Positions 34,044 to 42,628 of a stretch of 64,000 bases of DNA are shown here, piece after piece. Each line of letters starts with the position of its first letter. Position 1 is the stretch's first letter. The DNA is taken from contig NZ_CP018091.1 of NCBI RefSeq assembly GCF_001885215.1, forward strand, positions 1,612,001 through 1,676,000, given 5' to 3'. A model generated the notes under the pieces. That model worked only from the letters and a program-made list of their open reading frames with translations. It ran no database searches and had not been told where the DNA came from. This DNA comes from Synechococcus sp. SynAce01 (GTDB lineage Bacteria > Cyanobacteriota > Cyanobacteriia > PCC-6307 > Cyanobiaceae). Position numbers and translations under genes: made by a program.

Positions 34044-35355
34044 GGGCAAGGGCCTTGATGGCCTTGATCGCCTTGCCGATCCCCTGGCGGGGCGCCGCAT
34101 TCTTGTGGGGATCAGCGGCAGCATCGCCGCCGTCAAGTTGCCCCTGGTGGTCAGCGCCCTGGCCAAACGGGGTGCCCTGGTGCGCTGTCTGTTGACGCCG
34201 AGCGCCGCTGCCCTGGTGAGCCCCCTGGCGCTCGCCAGCCTCAGCCGCCACGCCTGCTTCCTCGACGCAGACCAGTGGAGCCATCGGGCCCCCCGCCCCC
34301 TGCACATCGAGCTGGCCGAGTGGGCCGAGCTGGTGTTGGTGGCGCCGCTCAGTGCCAGCAGCCTGGCCCGCTGGGTGCAGGGGCTGGCCGACACCCTGCT
34401 GGCCAGCACCTTGCTCGCCTGCGAAGCGCCGGTGCTGGCGGCCGCTGCGATGAACACCGCGATGTGGCGCGCGGCCCCTGTGAGGCGCAACTGGAAGCAG
34501 CTCAAAGGGTTCGAGCGGGTGCTCTCCCTGGAGCCGGAGGCAGGATTGCTGGCCTGCGACCGCCAGGGCGATGGCCGCATGGCGGAGCCGGCGTTGCTGT
34601 TACTGGGGCTGGAATCCCTTCAGCTCTGGGGTTGGCGGCGCGACTGGCTGGGCAGACGGCTGCTGGTGACGGCCGGCCCCACCCAGGAATTTCTCGATCC
34701 GGCCCGCTGTCTCACCAACCCAAGCAGCGGTCTGATGGGGGTGATGCTGGCCCAGGCCGCCCGCTTGCGCGGTGCCCAGGTGGAACTGATCCACGGGCCG
34801 CTTCGCCTGGATCCGGCCCTGCTTGATGGGCTGATCTGCCACCCGATCGAGAATGGCGCCGAGCTGCAGGAGGCCCTGAGGCGGCGGCAGCCCGAGATGG
34901 ACGCCATCGCCATGGCGGCGGCTGTGGCCGATCACCGGGCCATCACGCCCCTGGCCCACAAGGGCGAAAAGCAAAACTGGAGCACCAGCCTGGAGGGGAG
35001 ATGGCAGGAGGTGCCCGACCTCCTGGCCGAACTGGTGCAGCGCCGGCCGGCCGGCCAGAAGCTGCTGGGCTTTGCGGCCCAGTCAGGGGACGTGTTGCCC
35101 CAAGCCGTCGCCAAATTTGCCCGCAAGGGCTGCGATCTGCTGTTCGCCAATCCGATCGATCAGGCCGGTGCCGGCTTCGGCGCGGCAACCAACCAGGGCT
35201 GGCTGTTGGGCCCGGGCGAGCAGTGCACGGCCGTGGCGCCTGCCAGCAAGCTGGCCGTGGCCCATGGGCTGCTCACGGCCCTAGGCGCCCTGCTCGAACC
35301 TGTTGTTCCGCCTGGAAAGGCCGCCGCAGCAGCGGCTCCATCCACGGGTTGTTGA
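34033..35355 (+). CDS. coaBC: bifunctional phosphopantothenoylcysteine decarboxylase / phosphopantothenate-cysteine ligase
   Basis: 440 residues; two successive steps of coenzyme A synthesis. The CoaC flavoprotein part (~1-190) has GRRILVGISGSIAAVKLPLVV, LVLVAPLSASSLARWVQGLAD and AAAAMNTAMW. The CoaB part has LLVTAGPTQEFLDPARCLTNPSSGLMG, AVADHRAI and LLGFAAQSG, then CDLLFANPID. ATG at 34033 lies within the end of DUF2555; a TTG sits one codon earlier. Followed about 100 bp later by psbO, an order conserved in picocyanobacteria. Confidence 0.93.
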   Translation: MRSKGKGLDGLDRLADPLAGRRILVGISGSIAAVKLPLVVSALAKRGALVRCLLTPSAAALVSPLALASLSRHACFLDADQWSHRAPRPLHIELAEWAELVLVAPLSASSLARWVQGLADTLLASTLLACEAPVLAAAAMNTAMWRAAPVRRNWKQLKGFERVLSLEPEAGLLACDRQGDGRMAEPALLLLGLESLQLWGWRRDWLGRRLLVTAGPTQEFLDPARCLTNPSSGLMGVMLAQAARLRGAQVELIHGPLRLDPALLDGLICHPIENGAELQEALRRRQPEMDAIAMAAAVADHRAITPLAHKGEKQNWSTSLEGRWQEVPDLLAELVQRRPAGQKLLGFAAQSGDVLPQAVAKFARKGCDLLFANPIDQAGAGFGAATNQGWLLGPGEQCTAVAPASKLAVAHGLLTALGALLEPVVPPGKAAAAAAPSTGC

Positions 35356-35456
35356 GAGCCGCTACAGGGTGCCAGCAGCAACGATTTCCATCGGTAGGAT
35401 CGCCAGTGGCGCACCCTGCCTAAGGGTTTTTCACCCTGCCCGTTCGGCTTCTCCCC

Positions 35457-36275
35457 ATGCGTTTCCGACCCCTGCTTGCCCTTGCGCTGGCGCTCTGCCT
35501 CACCGTCGTCACAGCGTGCGGCGGCGGTGCCAAAGCCGTCGAACGGGCCAACGTCACCTATGACGACATTGTCAATACCGGCAAGGCGAACGACTGCCCG
35601 ACCCTGCCTGATTCGGCCCGTGGCTCGATCCCCCTGGATAGCTCGATCCGCTACCAGCTCCGCGATCTCTGCCTCCACCCCTCCGAGGTGTTCGTCAAGG
35701 GCGAACCGGCGAACAAGCGCCAGGAGGCCCAGTTCGTGCAGGGCAAGATCCTCACCCGTTTCACCTCCAGCCTTGATCAGGTGTACGGAGACCTGACGAT
35801 CTCCGGCGACAAGCTCAGCTTCAAGGAACTCGGTGGCATCGATTTCCAACCGATCACTGTGCTGCTGCCCGGTGGTGAGGAGGTGCCGTTCAGCTTCTCC
35901 AGCAAGGAACTGTTGGCTACGGCCGAGGGCTCGTCGATCAGCACCAGCACTGACTTCGAGGGCAGCTACCGCGCCCCCAGCTACCGCACCAGTAACTTCC
36001 TCGATCCCAAGGGTCGGGGCCTGACCACCGGTTACAGCAGCGCAGTCGGCCTGGTTCCCGCCGGTGACGACGAGGATCTCAATACCGAGAACATCAAGCA
36101 GTACGTCGAGGGCGTCGGCAACATGAACCTCTCGATCACCAAGGTGGACAGCGCCACCGGTGAGTTCGCTGGGGTGTTCACCGCGATCCAGCCCTCCGAC
36201 ACCGACATGGGCGGCAAGCTTGCCGTCGATGTCAAAATCACCGGCCAGCTCTTCGGGCGCCTTGAGGAGGCCTGA
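35457..36275 (+). CDS. psbO: photosystem II manganese-stabilising protein
   Basis: 272 residues. Lumen-targeting signal (LLALALALCLTVVTACGGG) with a Cys that could be lipidated. PsbO motifs: TYDDIVNTGKANDCPTL, LCLHPSEVFVKGEPANKRQEAQFV, LTISGDKLSFKELGGIDFQPITV, and the Cys pair of the conserved disulphide (NDCP ... DLCLHP). It stabilises the oxygen-evolving cluster. Upstream, TAGGAT near 35395 could be a -10. Confidence 0.96.
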   Translation: MRFRPLLALALALCLTVVTACGGGAKAVERANVTYDDIVNTGKANDCPTLPDSARGSIPLDSSIRYQLRDLCLHPSEVFVKGEPANKRQEAQFVQGKILTRFTSSLDQVYGDLTISGDKLSFKELGGIDFQPITVLLPGGEEVPFSFSSKELLATAEGSSISTSTDFEGSYRAPSYRTSNFLDPKGRGLTTGYSSAVGLVPAGDDEDLNTENIKQYVEGVGNMNLSITKVDSATGEFAGVFTAIQPSDTDMGGKLAVDVKITGQLFGRLEEA

Positions 36276-36284
36276 TCGCCTAGC

Positions 36285-36344
36285 TCCCTTCTTTTCCGTC
36301 CCTAGGTTTGGAAGGGATCGATTTCGTCGATGAAAAAGAAGGGA
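36285..36344. repeat. inverted repeat in the psbO-ftsH spacer
   Basis: TCCCTTCTTTT (36285-36295) is mirrored by AAAAGAAGGGA (36334-36344), and an inner ATCGA/TCGAT hairpin sits between. No clear U-tract follows, so it may be a processing or stabilising stem rather than a simple terminator. Confidence 0.5.
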
Positions 36345-36406
36345 CTCACGATGTGGGCCCCTTCGCCCGTTAACATTCCTTTACCTTTTCTTCAGGAGCT
36401 CGCAGG

Positions 36407-38251
36407 GTGAACAATCGCTGGCGCAATGCTGGGCTTTACGTGCTCTTGGCCATCGTCGTGATCGCAATCGGCACGGCCTTCCTCGACCGGCCCGATCCGG
36501 CCAACGCCCCACGCAACCTGCGCTACAGCGACTTCATCGAGGCCGTTCAGGACAAACAGATCGCCAGGGTCTTGATTTCCCCCGATCGGGGTACCGCCCA
36601 AGTGGTTGAAAACGATGGCAACCGGGCCGTCGTCAACCTGGCTCCCGACAAGGATCTGCTGAAGCTGCTCTCTGACAACAACGTCGATATCGCCGTTCAA
36701 CCAAGCCGTCAGCCGGCGGCTTGGCAGCAGGCCATCGGCAGCCTGCTCTTCCCGCTGCTCCTGCTCGGTGGGCTCTTCTTCCTGTTGCGTCGCGCCCAGG
36801 GAGGCGGCGGCAATCCGGCGATGAGCTTCGGCAAGAGCAAGGCCCGGGTTCAGATGGAGCCCCAGACCCAGGTCACCTTTGGTGATGTGGCCGGCATTGA
36901 GGGCGCCAAGCTCGAACTCACTGAGGTCGTTGATTTCCTCAAGAACCCCGATCGCTTCACAGCTGTTGGGGCCAAGATTCCCAAAGGTGTGTTGTTGGTC
37001 GGTCCTCCAGGCACCGGCAAAACTCTCCTGGCCAAAGCCGTCGCCGGTGAGGCAGGGGTTCCTTTCTTCTCGATTTCCGGTTCCGAGTTCGTTGAAATGT
37101 TCGTCGGTGTCGGCGCCAGCCGCGTCCGTGATCTCTTCGAGCAGGCCAAGAAAAATGCGCCCTGCATCGTCTTCATCGACGAAATCGATGCTGTCGGCCG
37201 CCAGCGCGGCGCTGGTCTCGGTGGTGGTAACGACGAGCGGGAGCAGACCCTCAACCAACTCCTTACCGAGATGGATGGTTTCGAGGGCAACAACGGCATC
37301 ATCATCGTCGCGGCTACAAACCGTCCCGATGTGCTCGACTCGGCCCTGTTGCGCCCAGGCCGTTTCGACCGCCAAGTGGTGGTCGACAGGCCCGATTACA
37401 GCGGGCGGCTGCAAATTCTTAAGGTCCATGCCCGTGGCAAGACCCTGGCCAAGGATGTCGATCTCGATCGGGTCGCCCGCCGCACTCCTGGATACACCGG
37501 CGCTGATCTTGCCAACTTGCTGAACGAGGCGGCGATCCTGGCGGCCCGCCGTCAGCTCACCGAAGTGGCGATGGATGAGGTCAACGACGCCATTGAGCGG
37601 GTGATGGCTGGTCCTGAGAAGAAGGACCGGGTGATGAGCGAAAAGCGCAAGCGTCTTGTCGCCTACCACGAATCAGGCCATGCCTTGGTTGGTGCCCTGA
37701 TGCCCGATTACGACCCTGTTCAGAAAATCAGCATCATTCCCCGCGGTCAGGCTGGCGGTCTCACCTTCTTCACCCCCAGTGAGGAGCGTATGGAGTCAGG
37801 CCTTTATTCCCGTGCTTACCTGCAGAACCAGATGGCCGTCGCCCTTGGCGGTCGGGTTGCCGAGGAGATTGTCTACGGCGAGGACGAAGTCACCACGGGT
37901 GCTTCCAACGACCTTCAACAGGTGGCCCGCGTGGCTCGTCAGATGGTGACCCGCTTCGGCATGAGCGACCGTCTTGGCCCCGTTGCCCTTGGCCGTTCTC
38001 AGGGAGGCATGTTCCTCGGACGTGACATCGCCTCCGACCGTGACTTCTCTGAGGAGACCGCCGCTGCCATTGACGATGAGGTCAGCATCTTGGTTGATGA
38101 GGCCTACCTCCGCGCCAAGTCGGTCTTGGTCAACAACCGCCTGGTGCTCGATGAGCTCGCTGGCTTGCTTGTGGAGAAAGAAACCGTGGACGCCGAAGAG
38201 CTGCAAGAGCTCCTGATCCGCAGCGATGTCCGGGTTGCTGAATACGTCTGA
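36407..38251 (+). CDS. ftsH: ATP-dependent zinc metalloprotease FtsH
   Basis: 614 residues from GTG at 36407. Two N-terminal membrane spans flank a lumenal domain, then the AAA module: Walker A GPPGTGKT near 200, Walker [10 protein letters not shown], second-region-of-homology [20 protein letters not shown]. The protease motif is YHESGHAL near 420 with the downstream Asp. It resembles the FtsH2 (Slr0228) type that degrades photodamaged D1, fitting its location between psbO and psbA. Translation ends [21 protein letters not shown]; a decayed copy of this end lies before eda. Confidence 0.95.
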   Translation: MNNRWRNAGLYVLLAIVVIAIGTAFLDRPDPANAPRNLRYSDFIEAVQDKQIARVLISPDRGTAQVVENDGNRAVVNLAPDKDLLKLLSDNNVDIAVQPSRQPAAWQQAIGSLLFPLLLLGGLFFLLRRAQGGGGNPAMSFGKSKARVQMEPQTQVTFGDVAGIEGAKLELTEVVDFLKNPDRFTAVGAKIPKGVLLVGPPGTGKTLLAKAVAGEAGVPFFSISGSEFVEMFVGVGASRVRDLFEQAKKNAPCIVFIDEIDAVGRQRGAGLGGGNDEREQTLNQLLTEMDGFEGNNGIIIVAATNRPDVLDSALLRPGRFDRQVVVDRPDYSGRLQILKVHARGKTLAKDVDLDRVARRTPGYTGADLANLLNEAAILAARRQLTEVAMDEVNDAIERVMAGPEKKDRVMSEKRKRLVAYHESGHALVGALMPDYDPVQKISIIPRGQAGGLTFFTPSEERMESGLYSRAYLQNQMAVALGGRVAEEIVYGEDEVTTGASNDLQQVARVARQMVTRFGMSDRLGPVALGRSQGGMFLGRDIASDRDFSEETAAAIDDEVSILVDEAYLRAKSVLVNNRLVLDELAGLLVEKETVDAEELQELLIRSDVRVAEYV

Positions 38252-38345
38252 ATCAGGCGAGCTGCTTGTTGGACTCTGGGCACTGCCGCTCCTTGCGGTC
38301 CTGCCCCCGGTTCGTGCTGACAGGGCCTTTCGCCAGTTTTGTGCC
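38235..38345 (+). pseudogene. decayed 5' fragment of eda, directly after ftsH
   Basis: In the frame reading [31 protein letters not shown], the order and spacing follow the intact eda start (LPSTSEELIGSLHQQPLLLVLRPRAPIDAA). The similarity then fades, and no functional start or complete domain remains. The evidence is an eyeballed protein-level match, so confidence is moderate. It implies eda once followed ftsH directly here. Confidence 0.5.
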
Positions 38346-38419
38346 GCTGCCGCCCCTGGCCTAGCCAGATATTTTTTATGCCGCGCGGGGAGAGACGGAT
38401 CTGCCGCCGTATTCTTTCG

Positions 38420-38581
38420 GCCCTTCCGCTCAGCAGCTCCAGCAGCGCCAACACCCCACGCACGCACTTCGCCGGCTTCTGGCAGGAGTCCGTTCTCCAT
38501 CACGCCATGGTGCATCTCACGCAGTTCCTGGCGGATGTAGCGGAGGTGGCTCACCACCTGTTCACGCTTGGACTGCGATAT
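38420..38581 (-). pseudogene. decayed copy of the 66-residue gene at 33127
   Basis: Minus-strand reading SQSKREQVVSHLRYIRQELR and EMHHGVMENGLLPEAGEVR is nearly identical to the intact gene. The start codon is ATA (38581-38579) instead of ATG. After GEVR a 4-bp-type slippage shifts the frame, so the expected MEALLELLEG helix appears only in another frame (GVLALLELLSG). Two independent lesions make it non-functional. Confidence 0.85.
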
Positions 38582-38687
38582 GAAACGGGCTGGGCGACGA
38601 TTCCCTTTAACAGCACGGCTTGACAGGAGCAGGTTCGCCCAACAACAGTTGATAATCTGCTCTTGTTTTGAGGCTGTCTAGCCTGCC

Positions 38688-39413
38688 ATGTCCCTTCGTC
38701 GATCTTCACACCACTGGCTGCTGCGCCGGGCAGCCCGGCCGCTGGGCCTCGGCCTGCTTGCGGGCGGGGTGGTGCTGGGGGCTCAGGGTGCTGCTCAGGC
38801 GCTGCAGTATGTATTCACGGATGCGAATGGCGATGCATCCGCAGGGCTGACGTTGGATTTTCAGTCCCCCTTTAACACTAGAAATGCAACTGGCTCGATT
38901 ACGGGCGGATTTTTTCTCAACGCCGATAACACTTTAACCATACTCGACCCGATTATCATTACAGCAACGCCCAATACCGGTTTTAATGGGACCGTAAACA
39001 ACACCTTCGGAATTGGAGGTGACGCTTATTATAATTCTACTACAAATAGCCTGATTTTCGGGGCATTGTCAGGAGATTGTGTTCAGGGTAATTCTTCTAA
39101 TCCCTGCCTGGCCATTAGGGTTCCTGGTGGCCAGCTTGATAATCCAACTGCCGGTGAGCAAATCAGTCTGCCTACGGGCGGGGACAGCCTCGGAAGCTAT
39201 TTCGACACTGACAACGCTGGGTCTGTTTTTTTTCAGATTGACTTCCGGTTCAGGGATCTTACACTCACCAATCAAGGACAACTGCGCCAGATCCCCTCTG
39301 CCCTTTCAGCCCTGGCGCTCCTGCCCCTCGCCGGCCTGAAGCGCTACCGCCGCCGCGTTCAGCGCCTCAACCAGGACTGCGGTGAATCTGAATCTGGCAA
39401 CGAGCTGGGCTGA
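38688..39413 (+). CDS. secreted protein with CTERM-like sorting tail
   Basis: 241 residues. Signal peptide (RPLGLGLLAGGVVLGAQGAAQA), then a beta-rich, Asn/Thr/Gly-rich domain (YVFTDANGDASAGLTLDFQS ... TNQGQLRQ) with two Cys. The end is IPSALSALALLPLAGLKRYRRR: a short hydrophobic helix followed by an Arg cluster, the layout of PEP-CTERM-type signals processed by exosortases, although the PEP motif is replaced by IPSA. The middle is notably AT-richer than neighbours. It lies inside the segment that separates ftsH from eda. Family unknown. Confidence 0.7.
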   Translation: MSLRRSSHHWLLRRAARPLGLGLLAGGVVLGAQGAAQALQYVFTDANGDASAGLTLDFQSPFNTRNATGSITGGFFLNADNTLTILDPIIITATPNTGFNGTVNNTFGIGGDAYYNSTTNSLIFGALSGDCVQGNSSNPCLAIRVPGGQLDNPTAGEQISLPTGGDSLGSYFDTDNAGSVFFQIDFRFRDLTLTNQGQLRQIPSALSALALLPLAGLKRYRRRVQRLNQDCGESESGNELG

Positions 39414-39446
39414 TCGCTGCAGGCTTACTGATCGCTGCAGGCTTAG
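39411..39446. repeat. 18-bp tandem repeat, 2 copies
   Basis: CTGATCGCTGCAGGCTTA occurs at 39411-39428 and 39429-39446, spanning the stop of the CTERM-like gene. Confidence 0.9.
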
Positions 39447-39964
39447 AACGTTCGCTGGCCTCGCTCAACTGGTTGATGGTCGAATTACCCGGCGCGTCGG
39501 CTACACCAGACACACCCGATAAATCAGGTATACAGCGATCAGGCCAGAGTTAGTTCATGGCTCCCTTGATGAGACTGACACAGGCTGGAAGTTGGGTGCT
39601 CTTGGTGACTCTGTCGTTGACCCATCTCAGAACGATCACCTGGCAGGTGGAGGGTAAGCGAACGAACTGCAGGTCCTGCTGAACGAACTGGGCCTTTTGC
39701 CCCTTATCGCGGTGGCATGGCCTCAGGCTCCGTTTGCCCTTTCGGCTGCGCCTGGTCCCGGCGCACCCATTGCCTAGGCAGCGGTGGAGTCGCTGGAAAA
39801 GTCCCGCTGAGCCAGGTGGTGCGGCACGGTGGTATGAGGCCCAGGAGCAGGTCCTGATCGTTGGACTGGAGCTTGTCCACTATGGCCGGGAGTCCGAATT
39901 TCTGACGCCAGCGCTCCAGGCCCATATTCTTGGAACGCTTGTGCGGTGTTTCATCGGGTTACAA
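39447..39964. other. intergenic region without a recognisable gene
   Basis: About 520 bp. Short open frames exist (e.g. minus strand 39704-39925 reading LERWRQKFGLPAIVDKLQSN), but none has a convincing start, ribosome site or family. It could be remains of a decayed gene. Confidence 0.4.
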
Positions 39965-40073
39965 GTTAAATCCCGTGCCTGATAAGCTCGCCACGGTTTT
40001 AAGCTGTTGATGTTATCGAGCTGCTGTAGCTCCTGATCCGCTGAGCCGTGAAGGTTGCCGAGTACGTCTGAGG
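39965..40073 (+). pseudogene. decayed 3' fragment of ftsH, directly before eda
   Basis: Codons from 40006 read VDVIELL*LLIR*AVKVAEYV*, clearly the ftsH ending [21 protein letters not shown] with two in-frame stops. Weaker similarity (DKLA for DELA) extends back to about 39965. The final GTTGCCGAGTACGTCTGA matches the ftsH end almost base for base. The real ftsH ends 1.8 kb upstream, so this is a duplicated remnant. Confidence 0.8.
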
Positions 40074-40075
40074 AG

Positions 40076-40687
40076 TTGATCGGGTCCTTGCACCAGCAGC
40101 CACTCCTGCTGGTGCTGAGGCCCCGAGCACCCATCGATGCCGCTCCCATGCTGGAGCGCCTTCATGCGCTTGGCCTGCAGCACGTGGAGATCGCCTGGCG
40201 CTCCTCATCCGGCTGGTCGGGGCAGTGCCGTGAGCTGATCGCATCGTTTCCCGCCCTGTGGTTCGGAGCCGCCTCGATCGGCAGCAGCGAAGCGGTTCTC
40301 GCTGCGAAAGAAGCCGGCTTTCGTTATGCGCTGGCGCCGATTCTTGAGCCTGCCTTGCTCCGCCAGGCGAACGCACTGGGTATCACCCTGGTCCCAGGAG
40401 TGATGACCCCGACGGAGATTCACCAGGCCAAGGCTCTTGGATGCCGACTGGTGAAGCTGTTTCCGGCGGCGGCGTTGGGAGCCTCCTACTGGGCAGGGTT
40501 GCGGGAGCCCCTGGGCGGTACGCTGCCGTTCTGCATCGCTGCTGGCGGCCTGCTTGCCGCGGATGTGCGGCCGTGGTTGGATGCGGGAGTGGATGCCATC
40601 GCCCTCGGGGCCGGACGTCAGGGCTGGTCAGAGGAGTTCTGCGGCGGTCTGGCTCAGGTTTTGGAGGATTTGCCCAGGCCTCGATAG
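40076..40687 (+). CDS. eda: 2-keto-3-deoxy-6-phosphogluconate (KDPG) aldolase
   Basis: 203 residues from TTG at 40076 (TTG at 40055 is also possible and would overlap the ftsH remnant). TIM-barrel KDPG/KHG aldolase: LLLVLRPRAPIDAAPMLERL, ALGLQHVEIAWRSS, FGAASIGSSEAVLAAKEAGF, LVPGVMTPTEIHQAKALGCRLVKLFPAA (Lys of VKLFPA is the Schiff-base residue) and IAAGGLLAADVRPWLDAGVDAIALG. It cleaves KDPG in the Entner-Doudoroff pathway. Overlaps the convergent CTERM gene by 34 bp. Confidence 0.88.
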   Translation: MIGSLHQQPLLLVLRPRAPIDAAPMLERLHALGLQHVEIAWRSSSGWSGQCRELIASFPALWFGAASIGSSEAVLAAKEAGFRYALAPILEPALLRQANALGITLVPGVMTPTEIHQAKALGCRLVKLFPAAALGASYWAGLREPLGGTLPFCIAAGGLLAADVRPWLDAGVDAIALGAGRQGWSEEFCGGLAQVLEDLPRPR

Positions 40688-41370
40688 CGGCGCCGAGCCT
40701 TCAGCAGAGTCCCCAATACCAGGCCCGGAGCCAGCAGCGGCAGAGGTGCAGGCACGGGAATGCCGACTCCAAAAGCGGCGGCATCAAGAAAGTTGCCGAA
40801 TGAGGCGGGACCCGTTGAGGATACCGCTGTCCAACCGAACCGGATGTCATTCCCTAAGGCCACGAGGCCGCCACCTTGATAGAAGCCCCAGGCGCTATTG
40901 CCTGTTGTGAATTCCTGTGAGAAGAGTGTGGTGTCATCCGAGCTGTTAAAAATGTTGTCAAATCCGAGATCGACGATCGTCAGACTTACGGTGTCATCAC
41001 CATTGCGTCCCCGGTGGGCAAATTGAAATCCAACAACGGCGTTCGCTGGGATCCCACTGGCCACCTGAAATAGTTCACCAAAATTGTTGGCGTTGATTTC
41101 GGCGAATTGCTCTCCACTGAAGGCTGGCACACCTTGAAAGCCAGAGTCCCAGAGTTCAATTCGACCATCCGTCGCCGTGGTTTGCCACCCCGGCACGTCT
41201 GATTGATCAATGATCGTGAAAGATGGTGGGTCACCTGCTGGGGTGAAGTCAGGCAGTTCGAAATCCCCATTCACCAGGCTGCCAATCGCCTTGGCGGGCT
41301 CAGGCTGTGCTGCAACGCTCAACGCAGCCAAGGCGGCAGTGAGGAATAAAGCAGCGGCCTTGAGGTGCAT
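40654..41370 (-). CDS. secreted protein with PEP-CTERM-like tail (VPAP variant)
   Basis: 238 residues. Signal peptide MHLKAAALFLTAALAALSVA, then a galactose-binding-like lectin fold: SLVNGDFELPDFTP, VPGWQTTATDGRIELWDSGFQG, FAEINANNFGELFQ. The end, PVPAPLPLLAPGLVLGTLLKARRRYRG, is a recognisable cyanobacterial PEP-CTERM-type signal (VPAP, hydrophobic helix, Arg cluster). Such proteins are sorted by exosortases and usually surface-exposed; no exosortase gene is in this window. It is the second CTERM-type gene next to eda. Confidence 0.8.
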   Translation of the reverse strand: MHLKAAALFLTAALAALSVAAQPEPAKAIGSLVNGDFELPDFTPAGDPPSFTIIDQSDVPGWQTTATDGRIELWDSGFQGVPAFSGEQFAEINANNFGELFQVASGIPANAVVGFQFAHRGRNGDDTVSLTIVDLGFDNIFNSSDDTTLFSQEFTTGNSAWGFYQGGGLVALGNDIRFGWTAVSSTGPASFGNFLDAAAFGVGIPVPAPLPLLAPGLVLGTLLKARRRYRGLGKSSKT

Positions 41371-41435
41371 GGTGCAGAGCTAAAGATAGTAATTTTACTC
41401 ATCAGCTCCCCCGAACTCGGGCTTCAGCCCTTTCC

Positions 41436-42524
41436 TCACCAGAGGCTGCACTGACCCTGCTGGCGCAGCAGGTGGTCGGCCAAGACCAAAGCCACCATGG
41501 CCTCCACCATCGGCACTGCTCGCGGCAGCACGCAGGGGTCGTGACGACCCTTGGCAGCCAGGGTGGTGGCCGCTCCAGTGGCGTCGATGGTTTGTTGTTC
41601 CTTGCGGATCGTGGCGGTGGGCTTGAAGGCCACCCGCAAAACGATCTCCTCGCCATTGCTGATCCCCCCTTGTATCCCACCGGAGTTGTTGGTGGCCGTG
41701 CGCAGGCTTCCGTCGCCGGTAGGCAGGAAGGCATCGTTGTGCTCGCTCCCTTTCAGCAGGGTGCCACTGAAGCCGGAGCCGATCTCGAATCCCTTGGTGG
41801 CCGGCAACGACATCACCGCCTTGGCCAGATCAGCCTCCAGCTTGTCGAAGACAGGCATGCCCAGGCCCATAGGCGGACGCCGCACCAGACATTCGATCAC
41901 GCCGCCGCAGGAATCTCCGTCGCGGCCGATCGCCTCAATGCGCTCGATCATCCGCTCGGCAACGGCCTGATCAGGGCAGCGCACCATGGTGGCTTCCACC
42001 GCTTCGAGCGTCACCAGGGTTGGATCGATGGCCGCTTCAATCGTGTGGATGCGCTTTACCCAGGCGATCACTTCGCTGCCATGGGTGTGGGCGAGCAGTT
42101 GCTTGGCGATCGCCCCGGCGGCCACCCGGCCGATCGTTTCGCGCGCTGAGGACCGTCCGCCGCCGCTGCGGGCCTGGATGCCGTACTTCGTCTGGTACGT
42201 GGCATCGGCATGGGAGGGGCGGAAGGCCACCGCCATGTCGCTGTAATCGCCGGGACGTTGATCCTTGTTGCGCACCAGCATCGCAATAGGCGTTCCCAGG
42301 GTCACCCCATCGAGCAGGCCGCTGAGGATCTCGACCCGGTCGTCCTCCTTGCGGGGCGTGGTGATCTTGCTTTGGCCCGGTTTGCGGCGATCCAGTTCCG
42401 CCTGAATGGCCGCCAGATCCAGTTGGAGCCGTGGCGGGCAACCATCGACGATCACCCCAACGCCACCCCCGTGGGATTCGCCGAAGGTGCTGACACGAAA
42501 GAGCTGGCCATAACTGCTTCCCAT
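41436..42524 (-). CDS. aroC: chorismate synthase
   Basis: 362 residues; converts EPSP to chorismate using reduced FMN. Signatures: [18 protein letters not shown] at the N-terminus, [20 protein letters not shown] in the middle, and [24 protein letters not shown] plus [19 protein letters not shown] near the end. Sits between eda and psbA, as in other picocyanobacteria, separated from psbA by a strong terminator. Confidence 0.96.
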   Translation of the reverse strand: MGSSYGQLFRVSTFGESHGGGVGVIVDGCPPRLQLDLAAIQAELDRRKPGQSKITTPRKEDDRVEILSGLLDGVTLGTPIAMLVRNKDQRPGDYSDMAVAFRPSHADATYQTKYGIQARSGGGRSSARETIGRVAAGAIAKQLLAHTHGSEVIAWVKRIHTIEAAIDPTLVTLEAVEATMVRCPDQAVAERMIERIEAIGRDGDSCGGVIECLVRRPPMGLGMPVFDKLEADLAKAVMSLPATKGFEIGSGFSGTLLKGSEHNDAFLPTGDGSLRTATNNSGGIQGGISNGEEIVLRVAFKPTATIRKEQQTIDATGAATTLAAKGRHDPCVLPRAVPMVEAMVALVLADHLLRQQGQCSLW

Positions 42525-42551
42525 GGCCTAGTGCCGTTGGCAGGAGCCTAC

Positions 42552-42580
42552 AAAAAAGCCCCCCTCGCAGTGAGGGGGGC
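42552..42580 (-). terminator. rho-independent terminator of psbA
   Basis: A 9-bp stem (42558-42566 with 42572-42580; GCCCCCCTC / GAGGGGGGC) with a 5-base loop, followed on the minus strand by TTTTTT (42557-42552). It lies 49 bp past the psbA stop. Confidence 0.93.
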
Positions 42581-42628
42581 TTGAGGTGAAAGGCATGGCT
42601 GGAGCCAACAGGGTTGACTCCGCTGCGA

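Noticed and set aside
39704-39982. Overlapping short frames on both strands that looked like a transposase remnant
   Set aside because: No catalytic residues, terminal repeats or family match could be seen; left as unassigned sequence.
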